A stretch of 64,000 nt of DNA, taken from positions 444,501 through 508,500 of the forward strand of contig NZ_JALIDZ010000003.1 of NCBI RefSeq assembly GCF_025397915.1. The letters are read 5' to 3'. The stretch is from Microbaculum marinisediminis (lineage in GTDB: Bacteria; Pseudomonadota; Alphaproteobacteria; Rhizobiales; Tepidamorphaceae). Every line of letters begins with the position of its first letter. The first letter of the stretch is position 1. Made by a program: the position numbers and the translations under genes. This document shows, piece by piece, positions 18,312-26,563 of the stretch. The notes beneath the pieces are model-generated. The model was not told where the DNA came from and ran no database searches. It saw only the letters and a program-made list of their open reading frames with translations.

Positions 18312-18472
18312 GCGTTGCTCCATCTTCGGTCCCTGTTCGCGGAACGGGCTTAGGCCGCGTGCCATGATACAACGGCGTCATGCCGACGCGGTTGTACCCG
18401 ACGCAGATGATCGACGCGGCCTCGGTCTGGCGCGCCCAGGGCTTCGCGGTGGTCAGGCGGCGGACCTTCCCG

Positions 18473-19135
18473 TCACGGGATTCCGGGATGGGGGAGGGGG
18501 GCGGCGGCGATGTCCAGAACCTGCAGCAGCTGACGGCGACCGGCGCCCAGGCCCACCGCGGCGTCCAGATGCAGGCGTAGGCCAGGGCCGTATCGCTGCG
18601 CCTGCATCGCGTCGAGCGCGATGCAGATCATCTCGATCTGCACCGGAGTGAGCGCCTCTTCCTGCCATGCCACGGCCATGGACGGGAAGAAGCTCTCGAA
18701 GGCGCGCGGCGACTGCCGGAGCAGGGACTTCAGAAACCCGGGAACCTGCGCGTCCAGCTGTTTCCAGATGCGGCGATCGCCGACGTGCCTGTCCCAGATC
18801 TCCTGTTGGTCCCGGGACAGGGGCGCGTCGGCCTCCGGGCCGTGGCAGAGCGCGTCGACAAGGCGCGAGCCCTCCATCAGGGCGTGGACGCCGACGCCGG
18901 AGACGAGCACGACGACAGTGTGCAGTTGCGCCGGTGTCGCGCCGGCCCGCAGGGCATCTTGCGCGGTGCTGCGCGAAAGCTGCGGGTGCAAGGCAAACGG
19001 CGAACAGGCCAGCGCGAACCTGACCAGGGCCGCATCCAGATCCGACAGGGGCTGTCCGTCGGAAACCGAGGCTAGGCGGTCCTGCACCATCTTCCTCAGC
19101 GCATCGAGGCTCAGTCCGTCCATTGCAGCGGCCAC
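18473..19135 (-). CDS. Carboxymuconolactone decarboxylase-like (AhpD-fold) protein
   Basis: 220 residues from GTG 19135 (GAGG upstream), or from the ATG four codons in. Two helical CMD-like segments are visible: ALRAGATPAQLHTVVVLVSG (about 84-103) and LHLDAAVGLGAGRRQLLQVL (near 190-210). The CxxC pair of peroxidase-type AhpD is absent (MQAQRYG in its place), so a redox role is unlikely. It is divergent from a two-component monooxygenase operon, with tandem operators between them. It may act in the same catabolic route or protect from its products. Confidence 0.72.
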   Translation of the reverse strand: MAAAMDGLSLDALRKMVQDRLASVSDGQPLSDLDAALVRFALACSPFALHPQLSRSTAQDALRAGATPAQLHTVVVLVSGVGVHALMEGSRLVDALCHGPEADAPLSRDQQEIWDRHVGDRRIWKQLDAQVPGFLKSLLRQSPRAFESFFPSMAVAWQEEALTPVQIEMICIALDAMQAQRYGPGLRLHLDAAVGLGAGRRQLLQVLDIAAAPLPHPGIP

Positions 19136-19208
19136 TCCGTTTCCTCGGCCCTATATCCGCTCCGCATCAGCCGAGCCGCCATCTCTTACCCAGATAAGGA
19201 TGATATAT

Positions 19209-19241
19209 TTTAGGTCTAAATCAGATTGCTTTAGTGCTAAA
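19209..19241. promoter_or_regulatory. Tandem palindromic operators TTTAG-N2-CTAAA
   Basis: TTTAGGTCTAAA (19209-19220) and TTTAGTGCTAAA (19230-19241) are two copies of the same dyad with centres 21 bases apart, two helical turns. They lie 75-105 bases upstream of the reverse-strand CMD-like gene and overlap its likely promoter (TATATCA read on that strand). This is the layout of a cooperative repressor or activator site. No regulator gene is adjacent. Confidence 0.65.
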
Positions 19242-19656
19242 CCATATTGGCGAGCTGGCGTCAAATGGTGGCCAGCCGAGTGAGCGGTCGGCCGGCGGGT
19301 GGCGGGGATTTCGGCGATCGAACCTATGTTGCCCCGTCGGGCATGTCGGGACCCATGTTCGTGGTCACTCCCAGGGCTCAGCTTGAGCGGATAGTGGCGT
19401 CGCAGCAGAAATGGTTTGATAAAACAGCGTGTTATTGCTTTGGTCGCCGGTCGTTTCACCGCGACGGCGGCTACCGCGGAACCGTCGCCGCGCTTGACGA
19501 GGGGGCGGCGGGCACCTGTCGCCCCGTATCGGGTTTCGCTTCCATCGTCGTTGTCGGGACGCCGCTGCGGGCGCCGGTCCGGCGCGCGGGGTGGCGGCAA
19601 TGTGGATTGTGCGGTGCGGCCTCGGATCAAATATTATATCTCTAAAATAATTCTTG

Positions 19657-19673
19657 ACCGGCGATCCGCCGGT
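19657..19673. promoter_or_regulatory. 17-base palindrome at the forward promoter
   Basis: ACCGGCG-ATC-CGCCGGT is a perfect 7-base dyad overlapping TTGACC (19654-19659) and ending 42 bases before the ATG at 19715. Its position just on and after a -35 element suits a repressor site. It could also form an RNA hairpin if transcription starts upstream. Confidence 0.45.
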
Positions 19674-19714
19674 TTCTAGCGTAGCCGTCGCGTCGAGATC
19701 GCAGGAGGTTGTCA

Positions 19715-20941
19715 ATGACGATGCATGCTGCCGCTCCGAAACCGGGGTCAGAGGCGGAAATCTGGACCGAAGACCGCCTGCGGATCCTGAACTCGGCGCG
19801 AGAACTCGGCGACGCCATCCGGGCGGCGGCAGACGACATCGACGCCAGTCGCGGCGTCCCCGCGCATATCGTCGAGGCGCTTTCGCAGGCCGGCGTGTTC
19901 CGGATGTCATTTCCCCGTAGCTGGGGAGGGCCGGAGATGACGCCGGCCCATCAGTTCGAGGTGATCGAGGCGATCGCGCAAGCCGACGGATCCACCGGCT
20001 GGTGCGCCTATATCGGCGCCAACGGGGGATATTTCACCGCCTATCTGGATCAGGACGAGGCGCGGTCGATGTTCCCCACGCCGGAGAGCATGGATGCTGC
20101 GACCGGCGGCGTGCCGACGCCGATCGGGACGGCAGAGGTCGCCGACGGCGGCTACGTCATCTCGGGGCGTTGGTCGTTCGGCAGCGGTATCCGGCACTCG
20201 AAGTGGCTCGTGGTCGGCGCGCTCGTGCGACAGGACGGGAAGGTCGTCCTGGACGAGGCCGGCCAGCCGCGCGCGATCGCCGCGTTCCTGCCGACCTCGG
20301 ACATCGAGATCCACGACACCTGGAACGCGACGGGGCTGCGCGGCACCGGCAGCCACGATTTCGAGGTCCACGCGAAGTACGTTGCCGCCGAGCGGACGTT
20401 CAATTTCTACTCGTCGCCGCCCCGCCGCCCGAGCGCGCTCTATGCCTTCCCGAACATCTTCTTCTTCAATCACTCGGCGGTGGTGCTGGGCATCGCCCGG
20501 TCCGCGATCGACACGTTCAAGGAACTGTGCCGGACCAAGAAGACGCCGTGGGGGCAACTGGAACGCCAGCCGTTCGCCGTTGACGCGCTGGCACGGGCAG
20601 AGGCCGCCGTCGGCGCGGCCCGGAGCTACGCCCTCGAGACGTTGCGCGACCTCTACGCGGCCCTGGAGACACAGAAGTCCCTGTCGCTCGAGGATGCGGC
20701 GCGCTTCCGCCTGACGATCACGCATTGCCACCGGGCCGCTGTGGAGGCCGTCGATCTCGTCTTCAATGCGGCGGGCACCACGGCGGTCAAGGTGCCCGGC
20801 ATCCTCGACCGGTGCTTCCGCGATGTGCACACGGCCAACCAGCATCTGGTCGCCTCGCCGATGAGCTATTCGATCATCGGCGCGATGATGCTGGGGACCG
20901 TGCCCGCCGATCCGCTCTACTTCCCGCCCCGCAAGGGCTGA
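19715..20941 (+). CDS. Acyl-CoA dehydrogenase-fold flavin monooxygenase (large component)
   Basis: 408 residues from ATG 19715, six bases after GCAGGAGG. The acyl-CoA dehydrogenase fold with type-2 C-terminal domain is seen in HsaA, DszC and related reduced-flavin monooxygenases. Evidence: N-terminal FRMSFPRSWGGPEMTPAHQF, GSTGWCAYIG, ISGRWSFGSGIRHSKW and the terminal FRDVHTANQHLVASPMSYS segment. The flavin reductase gene following after 45 bases supports a two-component monooxygenase rather than a true dehydrogenase. Substrate unknown, probably a phenol, indole or similar ring. Confidence 0.8.
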   Translation: MTMHAAAPKPGSEAEIWTEDRLRILNSARELGDAIRAAADDIDASRGVPAHIVEALSQAGVFRMSFPRSWGGPEMTPAHQFEVIEAIAQADGSTGWCAYIGANGGYFTAYLDQDEARSMFPTPESMDAATGGVPTPIGTAEVADGGYVISGRWSFGSGIRHSKWLVVGALVRQDGKVVLDEAGQPRAIAAFLPTSDIEIHDTWNATGLRGTGSHDFEVHAKYVAAERTFNFYSSPPRRPSALYAFPNIFFFNHSAVVLGIARSAIDTFKELCRTKKTPWGQLERQPFAVDALARAEAAVGAARSYALETLRDLYAALETQKSLSLEDAARFRLTITHCHRAAVEAVDLVFNAAGTTAVKVPGILDRCFRDVHTANQHLVASPMSYSIIGAMMLGTVPADPLYFPPRKG

Positions 20942-20986
20942 CGCCATCCATCCCGTCATCTGGCCGCACGTGAGGAGGCGAACAGC

Positions 20987-21502
20987 ATGAGCATCGATCG
21001 AACCGCTTTCCGCGCGGCGATGTCGCGCCTCGGCGCCTCGGTGAACCTGATCACCACCGACGGGCCGGCCGGGCGCTACGGCATGATCGCGTCCGCCGTC
21101 TGCAGCGTGACCGACGATCCGCCCACGGTACTCGTCTGCATCAATCGAAGCTCGAGCAGCTACCGCACGATCCGGGCGAACCGGGTTCTCTGCGTCAACG
21201 TCCTGGCGGCAGACCACGAGCCGCTGTCGCGGCGGTTCTCCGATCCGAACCTGTCGGTGGAAGACCGGTTCGCGGCGATGGGGCAGTGGACCAGCCTGGT
21301 GACGGGGTCGCCTGCTCTCCACGGAGCGTCCGTGGCGCTGGACTGCAAGGTGACGGCTGCGCGCAATGTGGGAACGCATTGCGTGTTCTTCTGCGAGGTC
21401 GCGGATGCGCACCTGGCCGGAACCGCGCAGGCCCTGATCTACTTCGACAGGACGTACCATCCGCTGACCGCCTGGCAGGCACCGGCTGCCGACGCCTACT
21501 GA
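20987..21502 (+). CDS. Flavin reductase (HpaC-like small component)
   Basis: 171 residues, the usual length for the flavin reductase family (FMN-binding split barrel). The characteristic start (FRAAMSRLGASVNLITTDGP), MIASAVCSVTDDPPTVLVCI and a late FFCEVADAHL segment are visible. GAGGAGG precedes the ATG. It should reduce FMN or FAD with NAD(P)H and hand it to the oxygenase encoded just upstream. Confidence 0.88.
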   Translation: MSIDRTAFRAAMSRLGASVNLITTDGPAGRYGMIASAVCSVTDDPPTVLVCINRSSSSYRTIRANRVLCVNVLAADHEPLSRRFSDPNLSVEDRFAAMGQWTSLVTGSPALHGASVALDCKVTAARNVGTHCVFFCEVADAHLAGTAQALIYFDRTYHPLTAWQAPAADAY

Positions 21503-21529
21503 AACGCGCCGGCCCGGGGAGTTTCGATC

Positions 21530-22594
21530 ATGAAAGCTCTGATCTTCGATGCGATCGGCTCCGAGGCCGACAAGTTCGACGTGGTTGCATTGCGCGATAT
21601 TCCCGCCGTCGCGCCCGGCCGCCACGAGGTGGTCGTCAAGATGCTCCTGGCGCCGGTGAACTGGTCCGATTTCCTGTTCATCGGAGGGCGATATCCGGAA
21701 CCGCGCGTGCCGCGCCTGCCGGGGCAGATAGCCGGGATCACCGGCGTCGGCGTGGTGGTCGAAGGTGGCGCGGCCACGCGGATCGCGCCGGGAACGGTCG
21801 TGTCGTTCAGCCATCCGGGCAGTTGGGCGGACTTCACGTCCGTACCCGAAGCGGCCCTGATCCCCGTTCCAACGGGGCTGCCGCTGCACATAGCGGCGCA
21901 GATCGGCAATCCGCTGACGGCATGGGACCTCCTGCGCATGGCCAATCTCGGTCCCGGCGGGACCATCGTGCTCACGGCTGCCTACGCGAACGTGGCGCGC
22001 TGCGTCGCGCAACTCGCCGCCCGGTCCGGACTTCATGTCATCGGTACGGCGCGAAGGCTGTCACCGGAGGGCAGGCCGGCGGGGTATGACGCGGTTCTCG
22101 AGCTGTCGGATGAGGGCCTTGAAGCGCCAGGCCAGGCCGACGCAGTCCTGGATCGGGTGATGACCGCGACGGGCGGTCGGGCGCCGGACGTCATCGTCGA
22201 TTGCGTGGGAGGGCCGGCGCTCGGGATGCTCGCGCGCGCGCTGGCCCCGTATGGAAAGATCATCACCTACGGGACGCTGACCGGCCGCGATCTCGGCCTC
22301 AACAATCCCTTGATCATGTCCAAGTTCCTGAGCCTTCAAGCTTATGGCTACCGGTACTTCTCGACCATGCCGGCGGCGGACGCCCATCATCACCGGCAGG
22401 CACTCGCGGCGCTCACGGAACAGCCGTTCTCGCTTCCGCCCCCCGCCGACCTGCACGGGCTCGACGACTTCAGGTTGGCCATCGACCGGCATTTCGATGG
22501 CGCCCGTCACGGCAAACAGGTTTTCCGGATCGCGGACCACGCCGAGATCGAAGAGGCAGCGGCGAAACTGGGCCTCGCATCGGCCTTCGGCTAG
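21530..22594 (+). CDS. MDR-superfamily oxidoreductase, enoyl reductase/quinone reductase-like
   Basis: 354 residues with the GroES-like N-terminal part (LLAPVNWSDFLFIGGRYP) and a Rossmann part. The layout resembles zinc-free MDR enzymes such as MECR or quinone reductases: catalytic zinc ligands are absent, and EAALIPVPTGLPLHIAAQIG plus NPLTAW aligns with the MECR-type hinge. It begins 27 bases after the flavin reductase and probably reduces an unsaturated intermediate of the same pathway. Confidence 0.72.
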   Translation: MKALIFDAIGSEADKFDVVALRDIPAVAPGRHEVVVKMLLAPVNWSDFLFIGGRYPEPRVPRLPGQIAGITGVGVVVEGGAATRIAPGTVVSFSHPGSWADFTSVPEAALIPVPTGLPLHIAAQIGNPLTAWDLLRMANLGPGGTIVLTAAYANVARCVAQLAARSGLHVIGTARRLSPEGRPAGYDAVLELSDEGLEAPGQADAVLDRVMTATGGRAPDVIVDCVGGPALGMLARALAPYGKIITYGTLTGRDLGLNNPLIMSKFLSLQAYGYRYFSTMPAADAHHHRQALAALTEQPFSLPPPADLHGLDDFRLAIDRHFDGARHGKQVFRIADHAEIEEAAAKLGLASAFG

Positions 22595-22705
22595 GGCAGT
22601 GTTCCGTTCGGTCGGGCATCCTCCAGATGGGATCTATCCAGCGCATCGCGTTGACGGTTTTGGCTGAACCGGCGGCACGGGCCGTCGTCTAAAGGGAGAG
22701 AAAGC

Positions 22706-23755
22706 ATGTCATTACTGGGCTCCAGCACGTTCACCTGGCGCGCGTTGCGTCGCACATCGGCCGGGGCTCTCGCTCTGGCCGCGGCGACGCTCGGCCTGGC
22801 CTCGGCAGCGCCGGCGGAGACGGTCATCAAATTCGCCACGACGATGCCCAATGGCAGCGTGATGATGAAAGCGGTCTACCAGCCGTGGATCGACGCGCTG
22901 AACGAGGCCGGCAAGGGCGAGTTCGTGGTGGTGCCGCAGGAGCCGCCCTTCGCGGTCACGACGAATGTCTGGGACCGCGTCGTCAGCGGGGTGGCGGACA
23001 TGGGGTTCGCCATCCTGCCCAATACCGGCGTGCCGTTTCCGCGCAGCACCGTATCGATGCTGCCGGGACTGGTGGACAACGACACCGAAGCGGGATCGAT
23101 CGCGTTCTGGCGGTTGTACGAGCGGGGCCTGCTGGCGGACGAATTCGACAGCGTCAAGATCATGAACATCGTCGCGCTGCCGCCCGCGGTGCTGGTATCG
23201 AAGGAGCCGATCACCTCGCTCGACCAGCTTGCCGGCAAGAAGGTGCGCGTGCTCGACAAGATCAGTGCGGATGCCGTGGAGGCGCTGGGCGGGTCGTCCA
23301 TCGCGATCCCGTTTTCCGACACCTACCAGGCGCTGAGCTCCGGCGTCGTCGATGCCATTTTGGCCAATGGCACGACGCTGCTGTACTACAAGTTCGGCGA
23401 GCTGATGACGAAGCAGGTGAACAACGTCTACTTCGGCATGCTGCCCTCGGTGATCTTCATGAACAAGGAATTCTATGAAGGCCTTTCGCCCAAGGCGAAG
23501 GAGATCGTGGACAGGTTTGTCGGCGAGGAGTCGTCGCGTCAGATCGGTGCCGCATATACCAAGTTCGAGAGCGAGAACTATGCAACGCTCGGCTCGCAGA
23601 ACAGCGCGTACACGTTCATCGAGCTTCCGCGGGACGAGCGGGATCGCTGGCACGAAGCGATCGAGCCGATCGTGTCCGACTGGGTGAACGCCACGCCGGA
23701 CGGCCAGGCGCTGGTGGACGCCTTCAAGGAAGAGTACGCCAAAGCCAAGCAATAG
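22706..23755 (+). CDS. TRAP receptor (DctP family) without permease genes nearby
   Basis: 349 residues with a long signal peptide (about 37 residues, ending ASAAPAE) and a DctP-type receptor domain (FATTMPNGSVMMKAVYQP, LPGLVDNDTEAGSIAF, KKVRVLDKISADAVEALGG). AAGGGAGAGAAAG precedes the ATG. No dctQ or dctM follows: the next 300 bases are noncoding and then a metal-related region begins. It must share permeases encoded elsewhere or be a leftover. It may deliver the substrate of the upstream monooxygenase set. Confidence 0.82.
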   Translation: MSLLGSSTFTWRALRRTSAGALALAAATLGLASAAPAETVIKFATTMPNGSVMMKAVYQPWIDALNEAGKGEFVVVPQEPPFAVTTNVWDRVVSGVADMGFAILPNTGVPFPRSTVSMLPGLVDNDTEAGSIAFWRLYERGLLADEFDSVKIMNIVALPPAVLVSKEPITSLDQLAGKKVRVLDKISADAVEALGGSSIAIPFSDTYQALSSGVVDAILANGTTLLYYKFGELMTKQVNNVYFGMLPSVIFMNKEFYEGLSPKAKEIVDRFVGEESSRQIGAAYTKFESENYATLGSQNSAYTFIELPRDERDRWHEAIEPIVSDWVNATPDGQALVDAFKEEYAKAKQ

Positions 23756-24066
23756 GGGGCAGCCCCGTTTCCTGATCGGCTCCAGGGTGTTCCCCTCGCT
23801 CGCGCGACCCCGTGGCAGGCGAACACGTCGGGGGCCGATCAATTGGTCCATGGTTTGACGGTCCAGATCTGGAATCCGGTCGAAAACTTTTCGGCCGAAC
23901 GCGGATCAACGGGGGCAGCCGCCGCCATGAGCCGTTTGGCGCCGCCGCACCTGCTTCGTGCGTGACATGACCCGTTGAACAGCCTCGATTGACTTTGCCT
24001 CGATTGCTCCTAATTTTCGCGGTACCCCATATGGGATAAGTTGTTCGATCCAAGGCGAACGTTCCT
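23756..24066. other. Intergenic boundary to the metal region
   Basis: No supported gene. TGATCGGC (23773-23780) and GCCGATCA (23834-23841) are perfect inverted copies that could close a long stem-loop after the TRAP receptor. The right part holds a promoter-like element and a palindrome, listed separately. Confidence 0.4.
23989..24038 (+). promoter_or_regulatory. Candidate promoter with palindromic operator
   Basis: TTGACT (23989-23994) and TAATTT (24011-24016) are spaced by 16 bases. Just downstream lies CCCATATGGG (24026-24035), extended by TA on each side with one mismatch. The dyad would sit at or just after the transcription start of the small exported protein gene at 24067. Confidence 0.4.
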
Positions 24067-24405
24067 ATGCTGCGGTTGCTTGTCGGACTGTTGGTTGCCG
24101 CCGTCGTGGCGTACGGGGCCTCGGCTCCCGAAGCGCCGCATGAGCGGGCGGAATCGGCTGTCGTATCGATAAGCATGGCCGCGACGAGCATGGCTCCGGC
24201 GGCCGGTGGACCATGGCAGCCGGATCGTGCCGCACCGTCGAAGCATTGTCCGCAATTGACATGCTCCCAAACGTTCGCGACGCCCTCCGCCCAATCCAAA
24301 TTCCTACTCGACGTGTCGTTGGCGATTGCGCCGCGAGCCAAGGAGCGCGACCCGCGTTCCATAGTGCTGGATCAGGACCCTCCGGTGCCACGCCCGTTGG
24401 CCTGA
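24067..24405 (+). CDS. Small exported protein of unknown function
   Basis: 112 residues beginning with a short hydrophobic signal-like segment (LRLLVGLLVAAVVAYGASA). The rest is low-complexity with two cysteines (HCPQLTCSQ) and a proline-rich end (DPPVPRPLA). It has the look of the small periplasmic Cys/Pro proteins often found beside copper and zinc resistance genes, but I cannot assign a family. The ribosome binding site is weak. It resembles in plan, not clearly in sequence, the genes at 28716 and 30857. Confidence 0.45.
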   Translation: MLRLLVGLLVAAVVAYGASAPEAPHERAESAVVSISMAATSMAPAAGGPWQPDRAAPSKHCPQLTCSQTFATPSAQSKFLLDVSLAIAPRAKERDPRSIVLDQDPPVPRPLA

Positions 24406-24570
24406 AGTGCTGATCGACCGCAGGTCTTTCTAGTCGGAAGACGTCATGGCGTCGTCGCGCGAGCGGCCATCGCCGAGCGACCTTTCCTCGCGCTCCGCCA
24501 CGGACGCGGTCTCGTCAGCAGCACGTACAAACTGGTCCCATGCACAACCTCGAATTCGGGGAACACGTCA

Positions 24571-25401
24571 ATGACGAGCTCCATCAAGAGATCGATGTCC
24601 AGTCCCGTCGACTGCGACGCCTGTGCGGCGCGCGTCGATGGGCTGTGCGCACTGTATAGCGCAAACATATTGCCCCTGCCGGCCCGCTTCAGGGCGGCAG
24701 ACAAGCACCTGGCTGCCGGTGAAGACGTCCTCGGCGTCGGCGAAACCTTCGACGGAATATACAATCTGGTCGAAGGCTGGGTGGCCCTCTACACCCTGCT
24801 TGACGACGGACGGCGGCAGGTCCTGCATTTCGGGCTCCCCGGTGCCGTCATCGGCTTCCAGCCCGACAGCAGTGCGATAACCACCTATGGCGTCCAGGCC
24901 CTGACGGACGCGGCCTTCTGCTTCATTCCGCGGAAAAACCTCGCCCCGCTCGTTCAGGAATGTCCCGAAATCGCGATGCGCCTCGCGTGGCTGATGTCAC
25001 GTGACCGGAGCCTGTCGTTCGGCCACCTGACGAGCATCGGGCGGCATTCGGCGCGCGAACGCGTGTCGCAGCTCCTCCTCGAACTCTTCACCCGATACCG
25101 GTCGCAATGGCCAGGGCATCGCATCGAGGAACTGCGTCTGCCGCTCACGCAGGAGCTGATCGGCGACGCGACCGGCCTGACCGGCGTGCATGTCAATCGG
25201 GTCCTGCGGGAGCTGAAGCGGGATGGCATCGTCGAGTTCCAATACCGCAAGCTGCGGATCCTCGATCCCGACAAGCTGGTGCAGGTGGCCCGGATAGACC
25301 CGCATCTGCTGGCGCCGTGGATCAGGCGCCACGGGGAGGGCGAGGGTATGCGCGCCGGGCCGCACACACTGCCTGCCAGAGCGACCCGGGTCGCGGCATG
25401 A
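24571..25401 (+). CDS. Crp/Fnr-family regulator with FNR-type cysteines
   Basis: 276 residues. The N-terminal cysteines C15, C18 and C26 (DCDACAARVDGLC) plus C117 (TDAAFCFIP) match the spacing of FnrN/FnrL-type oxygen sensors that carry a 4Fe-4S cluster. A cyclic-nucleotide-type beta barrel follows, then a winged helix (LTQELIGDATGLTGVHVNRV, about 190-209). It is about 30 residues longer at the C-terminus than usual. It probably responds to oxygen or NO and may control the neighbouring metal and cytochrome genes. ATG at codon 9 is an alternative start. Confidence 0.8.
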   Translation: MTSSIKRSMSSPVDCDACAARVDGLCALYSANILPLPARFRAADKHLAAGEDVLGVGETFDGIYNLVEGWVALYTLLDDGRRQVLHFGLPGAVIGFQPDSSAITTYGVQALTDAAFCFIPRKNLAPLVQECPEIAMRLAWLMSRDRSLSFGHLTSIGRHSARERVSQLLLELFTRYRSQWPGHRIEELRLPLTQELIGDATGLTGVHVNRVLRELKRDGIVEFQYRKLRILDPDKLVQVARIDPHLLAPWIRRHGEGEGMRAGPHTLPARATRVAA

Positions 25402-25618
25402 CAGCGCGAGCCGATCGGCCGTTGGCCGGAGCCGCGCGGCATGTCGCCGGCGGGGAAGGCGGACCGGCGCCGCTTCCCGCGGACTCTTTAACATCCGTCA
25501 TATCCGCGAGGTCGCCGCCTGTGCCTTTGTAGGCCATCGCATCGAAACGCTTGGCATTGCGGCCTGGTCGCGGTGTCCCGCGGGTTCGCTGCCACGCACC
25601 GAAACGGGAGGCGCCGAA

Positions 25619-25960
25619 ATGGATGCGCTGGTCTATTTCCTGTTCTGGGCCGCGCTGATATTCGTGATGATGCGGCTCGGCTGCGGTGCCCATGTCATGG
25701 GGCACGGTGGCCGCGGCGCGCGCGCCGGACGGTCTCAGGACGCCAGCGACGCGCTGCGCTGGATACCGCCGGAGACGGAGGTCGATCCCGTCTGCGGCCG
25801 GGAGATCCGTACCGCCGCGGCGAAGTCGGCGGTCCATGACGGCACGGTCTACTATTTCTGCTCGCGCGAATGCCGCGAGCGCTTCGAGGCCACGCCCGAC
25901 AGCTATCTGACTGCCGAGGCCGCGAACGAGCCGAAACTCGTGGAGCAGTCCGATGGGTGA
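25619..25960 (+). CDS. Membrane-anchored YHS-domain protein
   Basis: 113 residues: one N-terminal membrane helix (LVYFLFWAALIFVMMRLGC), a His/Gly-rich stretch, then a YHS domain with DPVCG (about 60) and YYFCSRECRERF (about 80-91), the Cys pattern used for metal binding in heavy-metal ATPases and mercury/copper proteins. It overlaps the next gene by eight bases. Likely a metal-binding or metal-sensing membrane protein. Confidence 0.75.
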   Translation: MDALVYFLFWAALIFVMMRLGCGAHVMGHGGRGARAGRSQDASDALRWIPPETEVDPVCGREIRTAAAKSAVHDGTVYYFCSRECRERFEATPDSYLTAEAANEPKLVEQSDG

Positions 25961-26273
25961 CACGTCGCAATCACCCGTTCGTCGCGATTCGGGAACGCCG
26001 CTGCGTATCGCATCGGCGCCGCGCATTCCGGTCATGGCGCTCGGCATGAGCCTCGGACTGTTCCTGGCGATCACCTACGTCCTGTGCGTCGGTTTCGACC
26101 TGCTTTTCCCCGGCATGGCTATGTATCAGACGTGGCTCAGGCTCCTGCCGGGATTTACCTGGCTCACATGGCCGAGCTTCTTCCTCGGCCTTTTCGAGGC
26201 GTTCGCGTATGGCTGGTTCGTCGCGTTCGTCTTCGCGCCGCTGTTCAACGTCTTCGCCAAACGGTGGGGCTGA
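25953..26273 (+). CDS. Small membrane protein, DUF5676-like
   Basis: 106 residues with a polar N-terminus and two hydrophobic segments (about 28-52 and 68-100) ending in a short basic tail (NVFAKRWG). Layout and company (YHS protein, metal ATPase in the same region) fit the DUF5676 family, usually found with copper export genes. Assignment is from pattern memory, so moderate. It overlaps the YHS gene, indicating co-translation. Confidence 0.55.
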   Translation: MGDTSQSPVRRDSGTPLRIASAPRIPVMALGMSLGLFLAITYVLCVGFDLLFPGMAMYQTWLRLLPGFTWLTWPSFFLGLFEAFAYGWFVAFVFAPLFNVFAKRWG

Positions 26274-26563
26274 TGACCAAGGGCGTTGCATCGGTCGTTG
26301 GAGCCGGCCTCGCCCCGCTGTGTTTCGCGGTGAAACCGTGAAGCAGTCCGAACGGGCGAGCACGCTGGTGGCCAGCGTGTCGGCGAAGGCCGATTGAAGG
26401 GACGGTGCGGTGTCCGAAAATGGCGCCTCCGGTTCGCACTTCTAACCTGAATCAAGGATTTCCGGGTCTGCCGGTCCTAACTCTTGCGACGCCTCCGATA
26501 CTGGGGGGCAACTCGCGGTCATTCCCGTTATTCGGTACCGCTGACAAGAAAAGGAAATCCACT

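Larger units (their letters stand above)
19136..19714. other. Divergent regulatory region
   Basis: Nearly 580 bases between two divergent genes with no supported coding region. It contains AT-rich patches in an otherwise GC-rich neighbourhood (19200-19250 and 19625-19655), the tandem TTTAG..CTAAA dyads and a 17-base GC palindrome (listed separately). A TTGACC at 19654-19659 may be the -35 of the forward operon. Confidence 0.55.

Noticed and set aside
19907-22036. 709-codon reverse frame across the two-component monooxygenase genes
   Set aside because: Spans three well-supported forward genes and their gaps; composition is that of antisense frames.
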